Below, one piece after another: positions 52,096 through 60,681 of a stretch of 64,000 nucleotides of DNA (the first letter of the stretch is position 1; each line of letters opens with the position of its first letter). The stretch is from assembly GCF_001687325.1 (NCBI RefSeq), contig NZ_LZRD01000008.1, forward strand, positions 62,001 to 126,000, given 5' to 3'. The notes beneath the pieces were generated by a model. That model saw nothing but the letters and a program-made list of their open reading frames with translations. It ran no database searches and was not told the origin of the DNA. The position numbers and the translations under genes are program-made. Source of the stretch: Streptomyces sp. PTY087I2. GTDB taxonomy: Bacteria; Actinomycetota; Actinomycetes; Streptomycetales; Streptomycetaceae.

Positions 52096-52197
52096 GCGCT
52101 CGATCCCGAGGCCGAGATCGCGGCTTTCGAGCGCATCCGGCGCCTCGCCTCCCCGAACCGTGCCGTCGTCCTGGTGACCCACCGCATGTCCGGCGTG
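52096..52197 (+). pseudogene. ABC exporter ATPase, C-terminal scrap
   Basis: Read in one frame, this 34-codon stretch gives ALDPEAE (D-loop after Walker B), then AAFERIRRLASPNRAVVLV and THRMSGV (H-loop). This is the late part of an exporter ATPase, in the same direction as the truncated exporter at 42980. A stop lies just upstream in this frame, and after MSGV the match ends. It is probably the far side of the same disrupted gene, with about 370 codons lost, but an unrelated ABC gene cannot be ruled out. Confidence 0.6.
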
Positions 52198-52213
52198 ACC
52201 GGCTCGCACCTGC

Positions 52214-52256
52214 GGCCAGGCGCTGAGAACTCGGGTCTTGGGCCAGGCGCTCAGAA
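52214..52256. repeat. Short direct repeat after the ABC scrap
   Basis: GGCCAGGCGCTGAGAA (52214-52229) recurs as GGCCAGGCGCTCAGAA (52241-52256), 15 of 16 identical, 27 bases apart. Its position at the apparent end of the scrap suggests a deletion or integration footprint. Confidence 0.5.
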
Positions 52257-52298
52257 GGCACCTGCTCCGAACTCCCCGTCGCACCAGCGCCGGGCGTT

Positions 52299-53267
52299 CT
52301 ACCGACGGGCGTTCCACGAAGCGACCAGTCCGGCCAGGGCCTCGGCCGTCTCCTCGGTGTCGCGGCCGCCGTCCGCGCGGGCGTGGCGGGCCAGTTCGAG
52401 GTGGACGAAGCCCGCGTGGTTGCGCTCCGCCGAGCGGCCCTGGACGTTGCTCCGGCCCTCCAGCGGGCAGCGTGCCACCCAGGCCCGGCAGACCCGCAGT
52501 CCGTCGTCGTCCATTCGGTCCGCCAGGGCGACCACCTCGGCGGACGCGGTCTCGACGGCGCCGGTGGAGACGACGGCGTCGTAGGGGCGGTCGGAGGAGT
52601 CGGTGAAGCCGTGCAGCTGGACGCCGGGCACCCCGCGCTTCTGCAACTCCACGACGACCGTGTGGAAGGCGCTGTCCTCGCGGTGGGAGACATCGGCCGC
52701 GCCGTTCCCGCCGGCCCGGCGGTGGGTTCCGGCGAGGACGAGCGCACCGCCGGGGTTCTGCTCCAGGAGCCGGACGCCGAGGTCCTCGGTGTCGCGGTCG
52801 GCGACGGGGTGCGGGACCTGGACGTTCCAGCGGACCGTGGAGTCGGCGTTCAGGTAGACGCGGCCCCAGCGTGCGCTCTCGCCCGGGCCGGTCGCGGCGA
52901 TCTCGTCGTAGCGGCGGCCCGAGTCGGTGTCGGTGAGGCGGGTGAGGCCGAGGCCGAGCGGGGCGAGCTGCCGCTCGGCTTCCTGGGCGTCGCCCGACAG
53001 CAGGCTCCCGACGGCCTTCGCCAGCCGCGCGCGCTGCGCCTTGCCGGGCGGGCTGTAGGGGGCGTCGGCGCGGAACTTCGCCGTGTAACCGAGAATGCGG
53101 CTGCGCAGGTCGACCAGTTCCCGGGCGCGCGGAACGGTGTCTTCCGGGGCCTGGGACGTATCGGCCTGGCATCCCACCAGAGCCAGGAGCAAACCCACCG
53201 GGACGAAAATGCGGAGGAAACGTGATCGTCCCGTGACGGTAATAAGACGATCACACTTGAGGCTCAT
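52299..53267 (-). CDS. Lipoprotein of unknown function
   Basis: This 322-residue protein has a signal peptide with the lipobox LALVGC near residue 33, then a soluble domain with no family I recognise. Fragments such as TDSSDRPYDAVVSTGAV and GGALVLAGTHRRAGG hint at an alpha/beta fold. The ATG is only 14 bases from the likely start of the divergent capA-like gene and has no ribosome site, so it may be translated from a leaderless message. Its position beside the poly-glutamate genes suggests an envelope role, which is inference. Confidence 0.65.
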   Translation of the reverse strand: MSLKCDRLITVTGRSRFLRIFVPVGLLLALVGCQADTSQAPEDTVPRARELVDLRSRILGYTAKFRADAPYSPPGKAQRARLAKAVGSLLSGDAQEAERQLAPLGLGLTRLTDTDSGRRYDEIAATGPGESARWGRVYLNADSTVRWNVQVPHPVADRDTEDLGVRLLEQNPGGALVLAGTHRRAGGNGAADVSHREDSAFHTVVVELQKRGVPGVQLHGFTDSSDRPYDAVVSTGAVETASAEVVALADRMDDDGLRVCRAWVARCPLEGRSNVQGRSAERNHAGFVHLELARHARADGGRDTEETAEALAGLVASWNARR

Positions 53268-53281
53268 GTAAGTATGACTCA

Positions 53282-54484
53282 GTGACATTCCGTAATTCTC
53301 TCGGTATGGGTCGGTCGGCGGGCCTGCTGGCGATAGCTGTCGGCCTGACCGTGTCGTGCGGCCCGCAGCCGGCGCAACCCGAGGCCAAGGCCGGCGGCCG
53401 CAGTTTCACCGTCGCCGCGGCCGGTGACGTCCTCATCCATCCCGAGCTGGTCGAGCAGGCCGCCAAGGATGCCGAGAAGAGCGGACGCGGGGAGGCCGGC
53501 CTGGACTTCGGGCCGCTGCTCGCCGGGGTGAAGCCCGTGATCAGCAAGGCCGACCTCGCGATCTGTCACATGGAGACACCCGTCGGGAACCCCAAGGGGC
53601 CGTTCCAGGGATACCCGGAATTCCTGGTTCCGCCGCAGATCCTGACCAGCCTGAAAGACGTGGGATACGACACCTGCTCGACAGCCTCCAATCACACCTT
53701 CGACCATGGACTGAAAGCTGTGCGCCGCACGCTGGACGCCATGGACAAGGCGGGCCTCGGGCACAGCGGGTCGGCGCGGACGCCGAAGGAAGCAGAGCAG
53801 ATCAACATCCGTGACGTCAACGGCGTCAAGGTCGCTCACCTCTCGTACTCCTGGGAGTCCTTCCTCAACCCCACGCCCGAGAAGCAGAGCTGGGCCTTCA
53901 AGCGTTCCCGTACGGAGGACATCAAGAAGGACGAGAAGCGGGCCCGCGACAAGGGTGCCGAGGTGGTGCTGCTCTCCCTGCACTGGGGCCTGGAGCACTA
54001 CAACGAGCCGAGCGTCCCGCAGCTGGACATGGCCCAGCGGATCACCGAGGAGACCGGCGTCGACCTGGTGATCGGGCACCACGCCCACGTGGTGCAGCCG
54101 ATCCAGAAGGTCAACGGCACCTGGGTCGCGTACAGCCTCGGCAACCAGGTGGCCCGGCACTCCTCGCCGACCGGCCTCACCGAGGAAGGGGCCATCGGCT
54201 GGTTCGAGTTCCGCGAGACCGCCGACGGCTGGGACGTCTCCGCCCGCTACCGCACCACGCTCGTGGACATCCCGCCGGAGCTGGAGCCCGGGGAGAAGGC
54301 CCCCGAGGGCGCCGTCGAGGACCTCCGGCTGGTGGACGTACAGCAGGCGCTGGAGAACCCCCAGGGGCTGCCCGCCGACCGGACCGCCCGCTACCGGCTG
54401 GCCGAGGACCGCACGCGCGGCTTCCTCTACAACCGGGGAGCGCCGGGCGGTGACGGCCTGAAGCGCCTGTCGCTGGAGAAGTGA
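53282..54484 (+). CDS. capA: CapA/PgsA-like poly-gamma-glutamate protein (lipoprotein metallophosphatase fold)
   Basis: This 400-residue protein has a lipoprotein signal (AIAVGLTVSC) and a calcineurin-like CapA domain: AAAGDVLIHPELV, DLAICHMETPVG, STASNHTFDHGL and VIGHHAHVVQPI. PgsA/CapA is needed for synthesis or export of poly-gamma-glutamate across the membrane. The start is taken at a GTG without a clear ribosome site; an ATG at 53306 is an alternative. The PgsB and PgsC genes follow on the same strand. Confidence 0.85.
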   Translation: MTFRNSLGMGRSAGLLAIAVGLTVSCGPQPAQPEAKAGGRSFTVAAAGDVLIHPELVEQAAKDAEKSGRGEAGLDFGPLLAGVKPVISKADLAICHMETPVGNPKGPFQGYPEFLVPPQILTSLKDVGYDTCSTASNHTFDHGLKAVRRTLDAMDKAGLGHSGSARTPKEAEQINIRDVNGVKVAHLSYSWESFLNPTPEKQSWAFKRSRTEDIKKDEKRARDKGAEVVLLSLHWGLEHYNEPSVPQLDMAQRITEETGVDLVIGHHAHVVQPIQKVNGTWVAYSLGNQVARHSSPTGLTEEGAIGWFEFRETADGWDVSARYRTTLVDIPPELEPGEKAPEGAVEDLRLVDVQQALENPQGLPADRTARYRLAEDRTRGFLYNRGAPGGDGLKRLSLEK

Positions 54485-54626
54485 CCAGGGCCACACCCTC
54501 TCGTATCCCCACGGATACAACCTATTGGGCGCTTGTCCGTCTTTTCTACGACAGCGTCTCGCAGCCACGCGACAGCGGTGCTTCCTCCGGGCACTGAGCA
54601 CCCGCAGCGACCAAGGAAGAAGACCG

Positions 54627-56948
54627 GTGACATCGACTCCTGCCGCGCCCCTCGTGCCGAAAGGCCGGCGGCGTAGCCGCAGACGTGCGGACATGCCGCT
54701 GCTGGGTGGCATCCGGCCGCCGATCGCGTTGCTGTGCGTGCTGATCCTCGCCCTCGCCGGCCTCACGGCCAAGGTGCTGGGGCCGGGCGCGGAACCGGTC
54801 GTGCCCAAGGCGGTGCTCTCCTCGCAGCAGTACTTCGCCGAGGACGGCGCGATCGCCCTGCGCGCCTCGATCGACGAGCGGGTCACGGACCTCGAACGCA
54901 CCGCCATCGCGCTCAACGCGGGCAAGCCCGCCGACCCCGAGCGCGTGCTGTCGGACCTGAGCAAGGCGTACCAGAAGTGGACCGGCACCACGGTGCTGGA
55001 CCTGGCGGACGGCAAGGTGCTCGCCGCCCGCGGGGAGCGCATCCCGCTCGCCTGGGTGGACAAGGACGTCCTCACCGGTGACAAGGCGCTCACCCCACGG
55101 ATGGTGCGGCTGGAGACCGGTGACGTACGGCTGATGACGATGGCCGTCCTGGAGGGGAAGCAGGGGACGCAGCAGCTGCTGATCGCCTCCAACAGCCTCT
55201 CCGTGCCCCCGATCAACCTGGGCCCGTTCCGCAGCATGGCCGTCGTCGCGCGCGGCGGCGAGATCCTCGCGACCGCCGGGTTCCAGCAGTCCGAGGCGCT
55301 GAACTCGGACGCGGAGCGCAAGGAACTCACCTTCCTCCAGAAGCAGATGACCCGGCTGTCCGACCAAGCCGCCGAGGAGACCGACCAGAACCCGGTCAGC
55401 GCCCGGGAGCCCGGTTCCCGCGGCTACCCCGGGGTCAGCGGAACCCTGGTGGGCGGCGGCTACAACGGCCGGGTCGCCACCGTGGGGTACGCATCCCTCG
55501 CCGCCTCCGACCCCGAGGACGGGGAGAGCGTCGCCGCCGGTCTCGGCCTCACGGTCGTCTCCCTGCTCCCCGTGGTCCAGCAGCAGACCCTCGCCGACGA
55601 CAGCCGGCAGCTGTTCGGCCTGCTCGCGGCGGGCGCCCTGGTGCTGCTCGGCCTGCTCGCGGTCGCCGTGCTGTGGATGACCGTGCAGCGCCCGCTGCTC
55701 GGGCTGTTCCTGGAGTCCCGCCGGCTCGCCCGCGGCGACCTCATCCGCCCGGTCACGGTGCCGCGCTGGGGCGAGGCCGCCCGGATCGGCGCCGCGCTGG
55801 AACGTATCCGCGGCCAGCTCGGCGACGCTGAGGCCGCCGACGGCCCCGTCGGCGCGCGCCCGCCCGGCCGGTTCCGGGGCGGTGCGCGAGGGCCGTTGGC
55901 GCTGACGGCGGTTCTCCTGCTGCTGTGGTGCGTTCCCGTCGGCCTCCTGCTCAACCGTACGGACGGGACCGTCAGCATCCCCGCCTCCATGGTCAACGAC
56001 CAGCGCGACCGCACCGACCTGGTCGCCGACCGGGCCCGCCGGGCGCTGAACGAGGCCCAGGCGGACCTCGTCTCCACCTCCCGCCTGCTCGATGTCGACG
56101 ACCCCGCCGCCACCGAGACCGTGCTGAAGAGCGCCCTGCGCGAGCACTCCCGCTACCAGGCGCTGTACGTCGTCGGCGCGACCGGCGACATCGTCGCCCG
56201 GGCCGGCGGCGACCCCCACCCGTGGAGCGCGGAGAAGGACCCGTCGCTGGTCCGCGTCTCCGGCCAGGGCGAGAAGCGGCCCGTCGTCCAGGCCGGGGCG
56301 CCCCTGCCGGAGCGCAAGGGCATGACCCTCGTCGGAGAGGTGCGGGTGGAGTTCCTCAACTCGCTGCTGAAGCGGCCCGGCCTCGGCGAGGTCCGGATCG
56401 TGAACGCGGACGCGCGGACCCTCGCCGGCAGCGACGGGTTCCGCGCCTTCGAGGGGCTGCCGAAGGACGCGCTGCCCGACCTGGTGCGCGCCGCCAATGT
56501 GCGGGTGGGCACCGGGCTGCTGGAGAACGGGCTGCTCATCCGCGACGGTGGCGCCGTCACCGTGGCCGCCGCCGCGCCGTTCACCGGCGGCGGCGTCGCC
56601 TCCGACCTGGGCTGGACCGTCGTGAGCTGGCAGGACGCCGGCCGCTTCGAGATCACCGCCTACGAGCGCGAGGACCGCAGCGTGCTCGCCAGCCTGCTGG
56701 GCCTCGCCCTGATCGTGGTCTGCCTGGGCTGGATCCACCTCGTCGTCGTACGGCCCCTGCGGGCCCTCGCGGCGGCCGCCGAGAAGCTCGCCGACGGAGA
56801 CCTCAAGACCGTGCACTACCCCCGCTACCAGGACGAGGTGGGCGCCGTCGTCCGGAGCCTCGAACTGATCCGCCAGCAGTTGCAGGCCCGTCGGCAGACC
56901 CAGGCGCGCCGGCCCGCCGAGTCCCGGCCCGGCGCCGGAGGAAGGTGA
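54627..56948 (+). CDS. Double HAMP-type membrane sensor-like protein of the capsule locus
   Basis: This 773-residue protein has two repeats of the same plan: a membrane helix (IALLCVLILALAGLTA), an extracytoplasmic sensor-like region, a second helix (LLAAGALVLLGLLAVAVLW) and a HAMP-like segment (RRLARGDLIRPVTVPRWGE), then helix LALTAVLLLLWCVPVGLLL, another outer region, helix LLGLALIVVCLGWIHLVVV and a second HAMP (AEKLADGDLKTVHYPRYQDE). No kinase or cyclase domain follows. The GTG at 54627 has AAGGAAG upstream. It lies 6 bases before pgsB, so it probably assists or senses capsule synthesis. I know no assigned function. Confidence 0.7.
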   Translation: MTSTPAAPLVPKGRRRSRRRADMPLLGGIRPPIALLCVLILALAGLTAKVLGPGAEPVVPKAVLSSQQYFAEDGAIALRASIDERVTDLERTAIALNAGKPADPERVLSDLSKAYQKWTGTTVLDLADGKVLAARGERIPLAWVDKDVLTGDKALTPRMVRLETGDVRLMTMAVLEGKQGTQQLLIASNSLSVPPINLGPFRSMAVVARGGEILATAGFQQSEALNSDAERKELTFLQKQMTRLSDQAAEETDQNPVSAREPGSRGYPGVSGTLVGGGYNGRVATVGYASLAASDPEDGESVAAGLGLTVVSLLPVVQQQTLADDSRQLFGLLAAGALVLLGLLAVAVLWMTVQRPLLGLFLESRRLARGDLIRPVTVPRWGEAARIGAALERIRGQLGDAEAADGPVGARPPGRFRGGARGPLALTAVLLLLWCVPVGLLLNRTDGTVSIPASMVNDQRDRTDLVADRARRALNEAQADLVSTSRLLDVDDPAATETVLKSALREHSRYQALYVVGATGDIVARAGGDPHPWSAEKDPSLVRVSGQGEKRPVVQAGAPLPERKGMTLVGEVRVEFLNSLLKRPGLGEVRIVNADARTLAGSDGFRAFEGLPKDALPDLVRAANVRVGTGLLENGLLIRDGGAVTVAAAAPFTGGGVASDLGWTVVSWQDAGRFEITAYEREDRSVLASLLGLALIVVCLGWIHLVVVRPLRALAAAAEKLADGDLKTVHYPRYQDEVGAVVRSLELIRQQLQARRQTQARRPAESRPGAGGR

Positions 56949-56954
56949 CCCAGC

Positions 56955-58649
56955 GTGCTCTACCTCTACTTCGTGCTGCTCACCGGCAGCGTGTTCCTGC
57001 TCGTCGCGGGCATCGTGGAGCAGCGTCGGCACTACGCCTCGCTGCACACCATCCCCTCGCGGGTGCTCGTCAACGGCATCCGCGGCAAGTCCTCCATCAC
57101 CCGGCTCTGCGCGGGCGCGCTGCGGGGCGGTGACCTGATCACCGTCGCCAAGACGACCGGGACGGCCGCCCGCTTCATCCACCCGGACGCCACCGAGGAG
57201 CCGGTCTACCGCAAGTTCGGCATCGCCAACGTGGTGGAGCAGATCGGCATCGTCCGCCGGGCCGCCACCTACCGGCCCGACGCGCTCGTCATCGAGTGCA
57301 TGGCCGTGATGCCGGCGCTCCAGGAGGTCAACCAGAGCAAGCTGATCCGCTCGACGATCGGCGTGCTCTGCAACGTACGCGAGGACCACCTCGCCGAGAT
57401 GGGCCCGACCCTGGACGACGTGGCCCGCTCGCTGTGCCGGTCGATGCCCGAGGACGGCATCTGCGTCACCGCCGAGAAGGAACGTTTCCACATCCTCCAG
57501 GAGGAGGCGGACGCCCGGAACTGCCAGCTGGTGTACGCCGACCCGGAGACCGTCAGCGACGAGGAGCTGCGCGGCTTCAGCTGGTTCACCTTCAAGGAGA
57601 ACGTGGCGATCGCCCTGGTCGTCGCCGATCTCCTCGGCGTGGAGCGCGAGGTCGCCCTCCAGGGGATGTACGACGCCCCGCCGGACCCGGGCGTGCTCTC
57701 GGTGGAGCGCTATGTGGCCCCCGACGGCAACCGGCTCGCCTTCGCCAACGTCTTCGCGGCCAACGACCCCGAGTCGACGCTGATGAACATCAACCAGCTG
57801 CTCGACCTCGGCGCCATCCGCCGCCCGCTGAACGTGGTGATCAACTGCCGCCCCGACCGCGTGGAGCGCAACGGGCAGATGGGCGAGATCATCCCCGACC
57901 TCCAGCCCGACAACGTCTTCGTCATCGGGCACCCCGCCAAGAGCGCGATCGACGCCATCCCCGCCGACTGGCAGGACCGGGCGGTCGACCTGGGCGGCGA
58001 GAAGCGGGCCGCCGACGAGTTCATGCCGGCGATGCTCGGCCGGATGTCCGACGGCGCCTCGCTGGTGGCCATCGGCAACATCCACGGCCAGGGCGAGGAG
58101 CTGCTGGAGTACCTCGCCGAGCTGCCCGCCGACGAGAGCGAGGCGGACGAGGAGACGCCGACCCCCGCCGCCGCGAACCCGGCGCAGGCGTCCCGCCTGG
58201 ACCCGTTCGCGTCGTACCACCCGGCGTACGAGGAGCGCTACCAGGCCTCGCAGACGCAGGAGATCCCGGTGGTGCGCATCCCGGTGCAGCCGTCGGATTC
58301 CTACCGGCCGCAGCCGGAGCAGCGGGAGCGGTACGTACAGCAGGAGCAGTACGCGCAGCGCGAGCGGCACACCCAGCAGGAGCAGTACGCGCAGCGTGAC
58401 CGCCACGCTCAGCAGGAGCCGTACGCACATCAGGGCCAGGTCCAAGGCCAGGTCCAGGGCCAGGTCCAGGGCCAAGGCCGGGACCAGAGCCAGGAACAGA
58501 TCCAGGGCCAGGGCCAGCACCAGGTCCAGGACCAGGACCGCCCCTTCGAGTTCTTCGCCGGCGCGCCGCGGAAGCAGCCGTACGAGCCCGCCCCGCACAT
58601 CTGGCCGCCCCACGACGAGCCGCACGACGACGCCCGGAGTTCCCGTTGA
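56955..58649 (+). CDS. pgsB: Poly-gamma-glutamate synthase PgsB/CapB with Gln-rich tail
   Basis: This 564-residue amide ligase has an N-terminal membrane anchor (FVLLTGSVFLLVAGIV) and the ATP loop NGIRGKSSITR at 40-50; the Mur-ligase-like VLCNVREDHLAEMG follows. It polymerises glutamate through gamma links. Beyond about residue 395, where relatives end, the protein has an extra 170-residue Gln-rich tail with repeats (QYAQRE/D, QGQVQGQVQ). The GTG follows GGAAGG, and its stop overlaps the pgsC start. Confidence 0.88.
   Translation: MLYLYFVLLTGSVFLLVAGIVEQRRHYASLHTIPSRVLVNGIRGKSSITRLCAGALRGGDLITVAKTTGTAARFIHPDATEEPVYRKFGIANVVEQIGIVRRAATYRPDALVIECMAVMPALQEVNQSKLIRSTIGVLCNVREDHLAEMGPTLDDVARSLCRSMPEDGICVTAEKERFHILQEEADARNCQLVYADPETVSDEELRGFSWFTFKENVAIALVVADLLGVEREVALQGMYDAPPDPGVLSVERYVAPDGNRLAFANVFAANDPESTLMNINQLLDLGAIRRPLNVVINCRPDRVERNGQMGEIIPDLQPDNVFVIGHPAKSAIDAIPADWQDRAVDLGGEKRAADEFMPAMLGRMSDGASLVAIGNIHGQGEELLEYLAELPADESEADEETPTPAAANPAQASRLDPFASYHPAYEERYQASQTQEIPVVRIPVQPSDSYRPQPEQRERYVQQEQYAQRERHTQQEQYAQRDRHAQQEPYAHQGQVQGQVQGQVQGQGRDQSQEQIQGQGQHQVQDQDRPFEFFAGAPRKQPYEPAPHIWPPHDEPHDDARSSR
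58434..58476. repeat. Short tandem repeats in the pgsB tail
   Basis: CAGGTCCAAGGC and CAGGTCCAGGGC units repeat every 12 bases, encoding Gln-Val-Gln-Gly in series. This is slippage-prone DNA, so copy number may differ between strains or assemblies. Confidence 0.75.
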
Positions 58650-59128
58650 CCACCGCCGCACTGACCCCCGAGATGGCCGCCCTGGGCATCGCGATAGGGC
58701 TGTTCTTCTCGCTGCTGTGCTACCTCACCACCAACCTCTCGCCCGGCGGAATGATCACCCCGGGCTGGCTCGCGCTGACGCTGATCGAGGACGTCCAGCG
58801 CGCGGCCATGGTGCTGGGTGTCACGGCACTCACCTACGCCGGCACGAAGATCATGCAGCGGCTGGTGATCCTGTACGGCAAGCGGCTGTTCGCCTCGGTC
58901 GTCCTGCTCGGCGTACTGCTCCAGAGCACGGTGATGATCGTGCTGTCGCTGGAGTTCCCGCTGCTCTACGGCAACCAGACCCTCGGCTTCATCGTGCCCG
59001 GCCTGATCGCCTACCAGCTGGTGCGCCAGCCGAAGGGCCCGACGCTGCTGGCCACCGGCACGGTCTCGCTCATGGCCTACATCGTCGTCGCCGCCGGGCT
59101 GCTGCTCGGCATCATGCCCGCTGTCTGA
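58646..59128 (+). CDS. pgsC: Poly-gamma-glutamate synthesis membrane protein PgsC/CapC
   Basis: This 160-residue polytopic protein has about five helices and the CapC-type start TNLSPGGMITPGWLAL. It partners PgsB in the membrane synthase. The start is a TTG, with GGAG 7 bases before it, overlapping the pgsB stop by 4 bases (TTGA). Confidence 0.88.
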   Translation: MTTAALTPEMAALGIAIGLFFSLLCYLTTNLSPGGMITPGWLALTLIEDVQRAAMVLGVTALTYAGTKIMQRLVILYGKRLFASVVLLGVLLQSTVMIVLSLEFPLLYGNQTLGFIVPGLIAYQLVRQPKGPTLLATGTVSLMAYIVVAAGLLLGIMPAV

Positions 59129-59161
59129 CAAGCCGCCCCACGAACAACCGAGGAGTAACCG

Positions 59162-60232
59162 ATGGCAGGGAAGAAGAAGTCACGGCCCGTCGTCTCGGGA
59201 CTGGTGGTGCTGGCGCTCGTCGCGACCTCCGGCTACCTCACCCTGGAACTGCGCAAGCAGGAGACGCCCGGGGTGACCGAGGTCCGCAACGTCGGCGTCC
59301 TGGACGGCGGCAAGGCCTCGGGCGACGACAAGGGCGAGGCCGCCTGGTCCCGGCTGGAGAACCCGGCGCGCTCGGTCCTGCGCGGCTCGGACGGCCAGAT
59401 CAAGGCGGTCTTCACCGACGGCGCGCGCCTGGCCACGCTCACCGGCCCGGCCCGCACCTTCACCGAACCGGCCTCCACCTCCTCCAAGGTCTCCACCACG
59501 GACTGGGTGCGCCTGATGCCCGAGCCGTGGAAGAAGGGCGCCGAGAAGGAGAAGTGGTTCAAGGACTGGCACGCCGAGTACGCGGACAGCAAGGAGGACG
59601 ACGTCTTCGCGATCGCCTTCCAGTACGTGGCGGGCGCCCCTCAGAAGAAGGACGAACAGGGCATCGTCTACGCCGGTGAGGCCAACTTCGGGCCGCTGAA
59701 CACCACCGGCGCGGAGGGCGGCGACCTGCGGCTGGAGCAGTCCGACTTCTACGACTACCTCGGCGTGCCCTATCCCTTCCGCGACGGGCAGACCGGCACC
59801 CCGGAGACCATGCGCGCCAAGTCCCTGGACTGCTCGGGGTTCATCCGGATGGTGCTCGGCTACCGCACCCGTTACCCGCTGATGTCCTCGGACGCCTCCG
59901 GCGACGGACTGCCGCGCACCGCCAACGGCATGGCCCGCTCCGACGAGGGCGCCGACGTGCTCCCGCTGACCGGCGTCGGCCCCGACGACCGGCCGTCCGC
60001 CATCGACCAGCTCCAGCCGGGCGACCTGGTCTTCTTCAAGCTGGACGCCCGCACCAAGGACCGGCTCGACCATGTCGGCATGGTGCTCGGCTACGACACC
60101 GAGGGCCACCTGATCTTCATCTCCAGCCGCGAGGAGATCAACGGCCCGACCATCGGCGACGTCGGCGGGGTCTCCCGGCTGGACGGCAACGGCTACTACG
60201 CGAAGACGCTGCGGAGCGCGAAGCGGCTGTGA
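59162..60232 (+). CDS. NlpC/P60-family membrane-anchored hydrolase
   Basis: This 356-residue protein has one N-terminal helix (GLVVLALVATSGYLTL) and a C-terminal NlpC/P60 domain: catalytic Cys224 in LDCSGF and His304 in LDHVGMVLGY. The family cleaves gamma-glutamyl or peptidoglycan bonds. As the last gene of the capsule set it may trim or release poly-gamma-glutamate, like Bacillus PgdS, though cell-wall cleavage is also possible. Confidence 0.8.
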   Translation: MAGKKKSRPVVSGLVVLALVATSGYLTLELRKQETPGVTEVRNVGVLDGGKASGDDKGEAAWSRLENPARSVLRGSDGQIKAVFTDGARLATLTGPARTFTEPASTSSKVSTTDWVRLMPEPWKKGAEKEKWFKDWHAEYADSKEDDVFAIAFQYVAGAPQKKDEQGIVYAGEANFGPLNTTGAEGGDLRLEQSDFYDYLGVPYPFRDGQTGTPETMRAKSLDCSGFIRMVLGYRTRYPLMSSDASGDGLPRTANGMARSDEGADVLPLTGVGPDDRPSAIDQLQPGDLVFFKLDARTKDRLDHVGMVLGYDTEGHLIFISSREEINGPTIGDVGGVSRLDGNGYYAKTLRSAKRL

Positions 60233-60235
60233 CGG

Positions 60236-60590
60236 GGCGGCACGCACGGGATCCTCGGACGGCTCGGGGCGGGCGGAATGGGCCGGGTCCATCGCGCACG
60301 CTCCGCCGGCGGACGCACCGTCGCGGTGAAACTCGTGCTGCCCGGACTCGTGGCGCAGGACGAGTTCCGCCGCCGCGCCGTGGGTGGCCATCGGTTACGC
60401 CCCGGGGCCGTCGCTGCGGAGTGTGGTGCACGACGAGCACGGGCGGCTCCCGGCCGACTCGGACCCGGGGCGCGAGTGTCCGAAGTTCTCGGCCGCGCTG
60501 AACATGCGCCACTTCGAGGGCACGGAGCAGCTGCTTGAGTTCCCCGGCCCGGAATGCGCGGGCGATCCACCGGCGTACGCCAGCAAGTGA
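60236..60590 (+). pseudogene. Ser/Thr protein kinase remnant
   Basis: One frame encodes the kinase start ILGRLGAGGMGRVHRARSA and the ATP-binding Lys in TVAVKLVLPGL. At about 60380 homology jumps to another frame, reading WVAIGYAPGPSLRSVV, which is the hinge region found about 45 residues later in intact kinases. After LPADS it ends in an unrelated 40-residue stretch with no catalytic loop. This is an internally deleted, frameshifted relic. Confidence 0.65.
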
Positions 60591-60644
60591 GCTTCCTCCG
60601 GCGCGGTTGGCCGAGCCGCTCACCGGACCGAGACCCCACATCAC

Positions 60645-60663
60645 TAAGGGCAGCCTATCCTGA
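60645..60663. promoter_or_regulatory. DmdR/IdeR-type iron box upstream of efeO
   Basis: On the minus strand the site reads TCAGGATAGGCTGCCCTTA. It matches the known actinomycete iron box TTAGGTTAGGCTCACCTAA at about 14 of 19 positions, including the central TAGGCT. It predicts repression of the iron uptake genes in iron-replete cells. Confidence 0.6.
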
Positions 60664-60667
60664 GTGA

Positions 60668-60681
60668 CTACATTTATGTAG
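60668..60681. promoter_or_regulatory. CTACAT-TT-ATGTAG palindrome in the efeO promoter
   Basis: A perfect 6+2+6 palindrome lies 4 bases from the iron box and overlaps a possible -10, TAGACT (60679-60684). It may bind a second regulator. Confidence 0.45.

Noticed and set aside
43470..52100. Target-site duplication or matching att sites at the island ends
   Set aside because: I compared the two borders by eye and found no convincing shared sequence.
54503..54518. GTATCC-CCAC-GGATAC after capA as a terminator or operator
   Set aside because: A perfect but 6-base stem with no further support; the downstream capsule genes probably share the transcript.
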